A stretch of 64,000 nt of DNA. Origin: Anodontia alba (lineage: Eukaryota; Mollusca; Bivalvia; Lucinida; Lucinidae). The notes below the pieces were generated by a model. That model did not search any database and was not told where the DNA came from. It worked only from the letters and a program-made list of their open reading frames with translations. The DNA is taken from assembly GCA_964016985.1 (NCBI GenBank), contig OZ024836.1, forward strand, positions 36,388,152-36,452,151, given 5' to 3'. Positions 59,212 to 64,000 of the stretch are shown piece after piece (positions within the stretch are counted from its first letter, which is position 1; each line of letters opens with the position of its first letter). The translations under genes and the position numbers were made by a program.

Positions 59212-59762
59212 TAAAAAAAAGGTAAGAGAAAAGTCCAGGGAGTGCCACAATCACAAACCGCAGCCCTTCCCAGACCCCAAGAGGAAGAGGAAACCGACAA
59301 ATCCAAACAAGCACAAACCGAATAAACGTACGAAAAGCACTAAGATTAGCTCTCTCTTCCCCAAGCGAGGTAATCGCAATACTAAAAGGTCTGAAAAACA
59401 CAATAACAAAATGACACACGGAAAGACATACAACAAATCGCCTCGTAGAATAAACCACAAAGCAACAAACAATAAGACTAATACCGGGACCACCGCCTTA
59501 GAACGTTCGGTAGAGCAAACCACCGGGGGATTTAAAGCACTTTTACAGCTAGCTAACTTCACCCTGGGTCCCGATGCTACTCTTAATACAGAAATACATA
59601 AAAATTCGGTTCGCATAAAGGCCCCCAACTCAGTCAATGCATCAAAGCGAAAACATAAAAATCAAATTAATCGCTATAATAAACAAAGACGAGTACTCAT
59701 GGCTAATTCTACTATATGCCAGAGTAAATGAAAACTAGTAGTTGAACCACGGCGGGCCAAGC
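59212..59762 (+). repeat. Dispersed repeat J, copy 4 (open on both strands)
   Basis: Near-identical to 2282-2850 from A-run plus GGTAAGAGAAAAGTCC to CACGGCGGGCCAAGCC. Plus frame: open from an ATG at 59096 in unique sequence through to TGA at 59729-59731 (211 codons; Lys/Arg/Asn-rich, then GFKALLQLANFTLGPDATLN and MANSTICQSK at the end). Minus frame: 128 codons with several hydrophobic stretches (VPVLVLLFVALWFIL, FGFVGFLFLL). Between the two best copies the plus frame shows about ten amino-acid changes and about five silent ones by eye, so selection on protein is not evident. Confidence 0.75.
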
Positions 59763-59891
59763 CAAAGACAAAGCGCAATTCAAAGTTTTCAGCTTATTTG
59801 AGTTTATAAGAAGTTTTAATGGATATTCTGGCTGTTAATTTCGTAACGGCGAATACAATGAACCCAGCTAAAATGTTGTTGTTGTTTTTTT

Positions 59892-59895
59892 TTGT

Positions 59896-59935
<40 letters not shown>

Positions 59936-59961
59936 GGTGGGGGGGGGGGGGTTGGGGGGGT
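59892..59961 (+). repeat. Poly-T followed by G-rich tract
   Basis: About 38 T then GGGGGTGGGGGGGGGGGG-type sequence and a further T/TTG run to 60043. Confidence 0.93.
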
Positions 59962-60091
59962 GGGTTTCGTTGTTTGTTTGGTTTTTTTTTTTTTGTTCTT
60001 TTTTTGTTTGTTTTTTTGTTGTTGTTGTTTTTTTGTTGTTTTTTATGCCCCCAACTTCAAAGAAGTTGGAGGGGCATATTGCTTCTGGGTT

Positions 60092-60142
60092 GTTCGTCCG
60101 TCCGTCCGTCCGTCCTTCCGTCCGTCCGTCCGTCCGTCCGTT
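60092..60142 (+). repeat. (GTCC)n tetranucleotide repeat
   Basis: GTTCGTCCGTCCGTCCGTCC continuing for about 50 bp with one TT variant. Frames reading SVRPSVRPS or GRTDGRTD are artefacts. Confidence 0.95.
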
Positions 60143-60309
60143 CGTCACGCTTTTTGATGCATAGCATAACTTTAAAACTGTGAATGCTACTGTTTTGAAA
60201 TTTCATATATGGATTCCTCATGAAAAAATAGCTGACACATATTTTTTTTCTTGACAGGATTATGCCCCTTTTCTGAGTTATGGCCCTTTGAAAAAATATG
60301 GATGCAATC

Positions 60310-61320
60310 TTGTCAGCAAAATATCTCAAAAACTATTAAAGCTAGAGCCTTGAAACTTTATGAATAGACTGGTAGTGATGAGTAGACAACCTGATTAACT
60401 TTTGAAGAAATTTTGAAAAATACTTCTTGAGTTATGGCCCTTTGTAATTTGGGCAATTTTACCTTGTCAGCAAAATATCTCAAAAACTGTTAGAGCTAGA
60501 GCCTTGAAACTTAGTAAATGGATTTGTAGTGATGAGTAGATGACCTGATTAACTTTTAAAGAAATTCTGAAAAATACTTCATGAGTTATGGCCCTTTGTA
60601 ATTTTGGGCATTTTTACCTTGTCAGCAAAATATCTCAAAAACCGTTGGAGCTAGAGCCTTGACACTTAATGAATAGACTGGTAGTGATGAGTAGACAACC
60701 TGATTAACTTTTGAAGAAATTTTGAAAAATGCTTCTTGAGTTATGGCCCTTTGTAATTTAGGGCATTTTTAACTTGTCAGCAAAATATCTCAAAAACTAT
60801 TGAAGCTAGAGCCTTGACACTTGATGAATAGACTGGTAGTGATGAGTAAACAACCTGATTAACTTTTGAAGACATTGTGAAATATACTTCTTGAGTTATG
60901 CCCCTTTGTAATTTTAGGCATTTTTATCTTGTCAGCAAAATATCTCAAAAACTGTTAGAGCTAGAGCCTTGAAACTTAGTAAATGGATTTGTAGTGATGA
61001 GTAGATGACCTGATTAACTTCCGAATAAATTTTGAAAAATACTTATTGAGTTATGGCCCTTTGTTATTTTGGGCATTTTTATCTTGTCAGCAAAATATCT
61101 CAAAAACCGTTAGAGCTAGAGACTTGAAACTTGGTGAATTGATTGGTAATGATGAGTAGATGACCTGAATAATTTTTTTGTAAATTCTGAAAAATATTTC
61201 GTAAGTAATGGCCCTTTGTAAATTTGGGCATGTTTCCCTTGTGAACAAAATATCTCAAAAACTATTGAAGCTGGAGCCTTGAAACTTGATGAATAGATTG
61301 GTAGCGATGAGTAGATGACC
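60310..61320 (+). repeat. 155-bp tandem repeat, about seven copies
   Basis: CAAAATATCTCAAAAAC occurs at 60317, 60471, 60625, 60781, 60936, 61091 and 61246, i.e. every 154-156 bases. Each unit has GAGTTATGGCCCTTTGTAAT and GGTAGTGATGAGTAGAYRAC. Confidence 0.95.
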
Positions 61321-61324
61321 TGAT

Positions 61325-62271
61325 TATGCCCCCAGTTTCGAATGAAATTGATGGGGCATATTATTTTGCCTTCATTTGTCCATCCGACTGTTTGTCCGTT
61401 CATCAAGCTTTTTTTGTGCATGCCATATCTTAAGAACCCTGCAAACTAGGGTTTTGAAATTTTATATTTGGGTTCCCAATGTAAAATAGCTGACCCCTAT
61501 TTTGTTTCTTGTCTAGCATGTTTATTTAAAGTTATGCCCCTTTGAAAAAAATCAGAATTAAATCTTGTGAGCAAGATATCTTGAAAAGTATTTAAGCTGG
61601 GTTCTTGAAATTCGATACAGTGAGTGGGAATGATGTGTACATTACCCGATTATATTTTGAGAGAATTCCATGAAAATATTGATAAAGTTACGGCCCTTTG
61701 CAGTTCTGCTTATTTTGACCTTGTCAGCAAGATTTCTCGAAAAGCACTTAAGCTAGGGTTTTGAAATATTATATGCTGATTGGGGATGCTGTGGAGATAA
61801 CCTGGTTTGTTTTTTAGGGAATTCCATGAAAAATTGATGTAGTTATGGCCCTTTGTAGTTCTAGGCATTTTGACTTTTTCAGCAAGATATCTCAAAAAGT
61901 ATTTAAGCCAGAGCCATGATATTTGGTATACTGGTTGGGATTGAGGAGGAGATCACCTGAATAAATTTTGAACCAATTAAATGAAATGTTGGAGTTATGG
62001 CCCTTCGCAATTTCGGGCCATTTAATGTCGTTGCTTTATTGTGTATAGCATAAGTTTAGAACCATGTATGCTAATGTTTTGAAATTTCATGTTTTGATTC
62101 CTCATGAAAAACTAGGTGATCTGTATTTTTTCTTATCCCAATCATCTCCTATTTTAGAGTTATTTCCCTTTGATAAAATAACATTGAAATCATATATTTG
62201 TACTGTTGTTACCGTCATGGCTAAGCAGTGTTGGAGTCAAACAGTGTTAGAGTCAGGCAGTTGGGGGCATA
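61325..62271. mobile_element. TATGCCCCC element 2
   Basis: Starts with the hairpin TATGCCCCCAGTTTCGAATG / AAATTGATGGGGCATA and ends GCAGTTGGGGGCATA. Contains three diverged units of the same 155-bp type (from 61566, 61722 and about 61878). Confidence 0.8.
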
Positions 62272-62298
62272 GTGTTTTACAAACACCAGCTCTAGTTT

Positions 62299-62358
62299 TT
62301 TTTTTTTTTTTTTTTTTTGTTTTGTTTTTTTTTTTTTTTTTTTTTTTTTTTTTGGTGG
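62299..62358 (+). repeat. Poly-T tract
   Basis: About 55 T with one GTTTTG interruption, ending in GGTGGGGGGAGG, just beyond TATGCCCCC element 2. Confidence 0.93.
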
Positions 62359-62424
62359 GGGGAGGTTTCTTTTGTTTTGATTTTCGCCGTTTAATCAGGC
62401 CGAATTGTGTGCAAAATAATTACA

Positions 62425-62480
62425 AATAGAAAGGAAGGCAATGATCAGGAATCGAGACAATTACCTAATACCTTCCCTTC
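62425..62480 (-). repeat. Dispersed repeat I, inverted end
   Basis: GGAAGGCAATGATCAGGAAT, CGAGACAATTACCTAATACC, TTCCCT: complement of the 3' end of copies at 24098 and 29668. Confidence 0.7.
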
Positions 62481-62559
62481 TAACCCGTCTAAATGATACT
62501 TTTTTTTTGGTTTATGGTTGAATCTTTATCATCTTTTAAATCTTTCAATAACGAAATTT

Positions 62560-62880
62560 TATGAACTCTCGTGCTTGCGGAAGCATAATTCTTTTGAGAG
62601 CGAAGAAAGCTGTTTCTATAACAATAATTTTAATTTCCTGTTGCAAATCTTGGTGTGCGCTTTTGCACGCTTTCCAGTTTTTTAAGACTATACCTTGGGG
62701 TCCCAAAGCGAACTGTCATACCCCAGGACTGGACGCACCAATCCTATATAAGCTTCTTAATCGTCTCGGTGAATTTCGTGCTTGCCGAGGCACAATTTCA
62801 TTTAAGGGCAAAATGAGCCGCTTCTTTAACATCTTGATGGATTCTCGTACTTGCAGGAGCATAATTTCATTTTAGGGCGA
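62560..62880 (+). repeat. Three diverged copies of a GTGCTTGCRGAAGCATAATT motif
   Basis: ACTCTCGTGCTTGCGGAAGC (62563), TTTCGTGCTTGCCGAGGCAC (62774) and TTCTCGTACTTGCAGGAGCA (62841) each precede ATAATTTCATTTTRGGGC-like sequence. No gene seen here. Confidence 0.6.
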
Positions 62881-64000
62881 AATTGGTATGGGCATGACTG
62901 GATTAATAAAACATGCTATTCTATTCTATTCGTTACCAGATGCACGATTACATGGTCAATAGTCAAATGATTAGTAGATACTTCCAGTTCGGTATAATTA
63001 CCGTAGCTGATGTGTGATAAGCATAACTCCTATATATGCGGCTGGCTAGGATGACCCGCAATAATTCTCGCCTCAGACTTCATAAAGCTTAAGTCAGATT
63101 AGTTTAGATTAAAGAGCGTTAGTAGCTCAATACATTTAGCTATCCCCTGCTGATTTTCACGATGTAGTTTGAATCATCACGTGCAGTAAATCCTTAACTC
63201 AGCTATACGATGTTTCCTAGTAAAGTGCTTATATTGTCATCTAATTGCTGTCCCGAAATAGCTGAAATACTGACATTGCGACGTCAACAAACCAAAATTC
63301 AAACAACAAATTTATCCTACTACTTAGTAAATTTCTAAACTGTTCAAAATATTTTTAAGCATAATTTATATCCATTTAACAAATAACAAATGATTCAGCA
63401 GCATTCCACATGTTGTATTGTTAGCACCATTTATATATATATCACGGCACGGTATATATGGTAATTTGAACAGTATCCGTACAAGCTATGTAAACTCATA
63501 CAAGCGTGACATCACTTATTCATAAGTCTTTTCCGACTTTTAAAGACTGTTGACATTTTCCAGTTGAGTTGTAGGGTCTATTCATTGAATAAGGCATATC
63601 ACCCTAGTATGACTTTAACATAATTTAGACAGGCATTATTCAAAATACCTTACCTGGATTAATATAGACATAAGTATATACGTGCCTAATTAAACTGGTA
63701 TGTGACTCATTATCTGACAATCAAGCTTATTTTATGTTTTGGTGTTTTAATGTGTCAACGCCCCGGTATCTATATTTAAGCCAGTCTGGGACAATGATAA
63801 AAGGAAAACATAATAAAGTGTAGTTCAAAGAAACACCCTACAATCAAGAGAAGAAATCTCTACAAAGCAGTATTCGAACTCCAGACTGTAATATCAGCAG
63901 GTAAGGGTTAATTATGCTTAGCTACTGATGCTCCACAGTCCAAACTCTTTAACTCTTAAGCCTAGAAATGTCGCTCTGAGATACCTCAGTTCAAATCAAT

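Larger units (their letters stand above)
60044..61324. mobile_element. TATGCCCCC element 1, containing a 155-bp tandem array
   Basis: Opens with the hairpin TATGCCCCCAACTTCAAAGA / AGTTGGAGGGGCATA, then a GTCC run, then TTTTTGATGCATAGCATAAC, and an array of 155-bp units. No right terminus; element 2 begins immediately. This organisation is familiar from bivalve genomes (general recollection, not searched). No coding capacity. Confidence 0.8.
43302..64000. other. Region upstream of the GPCR gene
   Basis: About 20.7 kb with no protein gene recognised on either strand. Listed elements cover much of it. Intervals with nothing identifiable beyond AT-rich sequence: 43411-43815, 44165-44685, 44835-45140, 45960-46240, 47050-47690, 49010-49660, 49800-51880 (2 kb), 53390-54520, 55100-55680, 56600-57765, 57850-58200, 58700-59200 and 62560-64000. 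Confidence 0.6.

Noticed and set aside
59096..59731. 211-codon basic protein as a host gene
   Set aside because: Most of it is dispersed repeat J, present in near-identical form 57 kb away without the same upstream ATG; kept as a repeat with open frames, not a gene.
59816..60329. Frames rich in Arg-Thr-Asp-Gly or Arg-Pro-Ser-Val repeats
   Set aside because: Translations of the (GTCC)n run and adjacent poly-T/poly-G.
62064..62429. 121-codon plus frame with Phe runs
   Set aside because: Covers the end of TATGCCCCC element 2 and a poly-T tract.

Overview
This looks like a piece of an animal nuclear genome, most likely a bivalve mollusc. It is AT-rich, has spliced genes with GT-AG introns tens of kilobases long, and is packed with short foldback and MITE-type elements, including one beginning TATGCCCCC with GTCC runs of a kind I associate with bivalve genomes. 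The mollusc assignment is inference; there is no rRNA or organelle marker here. No bacterial operons, CRISPR arrays, tRNA or rRNA genes were seen.

The one host gene I can support is a class A (rhodopsin-type) G-protein-coupled receptor on the minus strand, running from the ATG at 43301 down to a stop at 584. It is split into four coding exons: 42995-43301 (N-terminus, TM1, start of TM2), 9732-9827 (rest of TM2, first extracellular loop, start of TM3), 7670-8385 (TM3 to TM7 and helix 8) and 584-880 (a basic, Ser/Thr-rich cytoplasmic tail). All junctions are GT-AG with matching phases (1, 1, 0), and the assembled frame is 472 codons including the stop. The conserved class A positions fall at the expected spacing across the joins. 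The loop and TM3 motifs resemble peptide receptors of the orexin/allatotropin/NPFF-like group; the ligand is unknown. The last exon is less certain: without splicing, exon 3 would end at 7547 and give a 413-residue protein.

The rest is intron and flank made of mobile DNA. Intron 1 (9828-42994, about 33 kb) holds a 5'-truncated Jockey/CR1-like LINE (37153-40327, same strand as the receptor) inserted inside a MITE. Intron 3 (881-7669) holds a decayed Penelope-like reverse transcriptase fragment. At least four MITE families with recognisable terminal inverted repeats recur on both sides of the exons, called here A (CATTACGAAAACAYGCCTAT), B (pogo-like CAGTCGAACCTC with TA target sites), C (GAGCCGCAACGTGAGAAAAC) and D (TTAACCCATTTATGCC). 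With them are a palindromic core GTACTCRTTAGAA..TTCTAAYGAGTAC shared between otherwise different elements, simple foldbacks, and a dispersed repeat (J) that is open on both strands.

The region upstream of the receptor (43302-64000) contains no gene I can recognise. It holds tandem arrays (102-bp units at 45.15-45.83 kb; 155-bp units at 60.3-61.3 kb inside TATGCCCCC elements), foldbacks and further MITE copies. The short ATG-initiated frames there, and those over homopolymer, TTG or TA tracts, are best explained as repeat translations.
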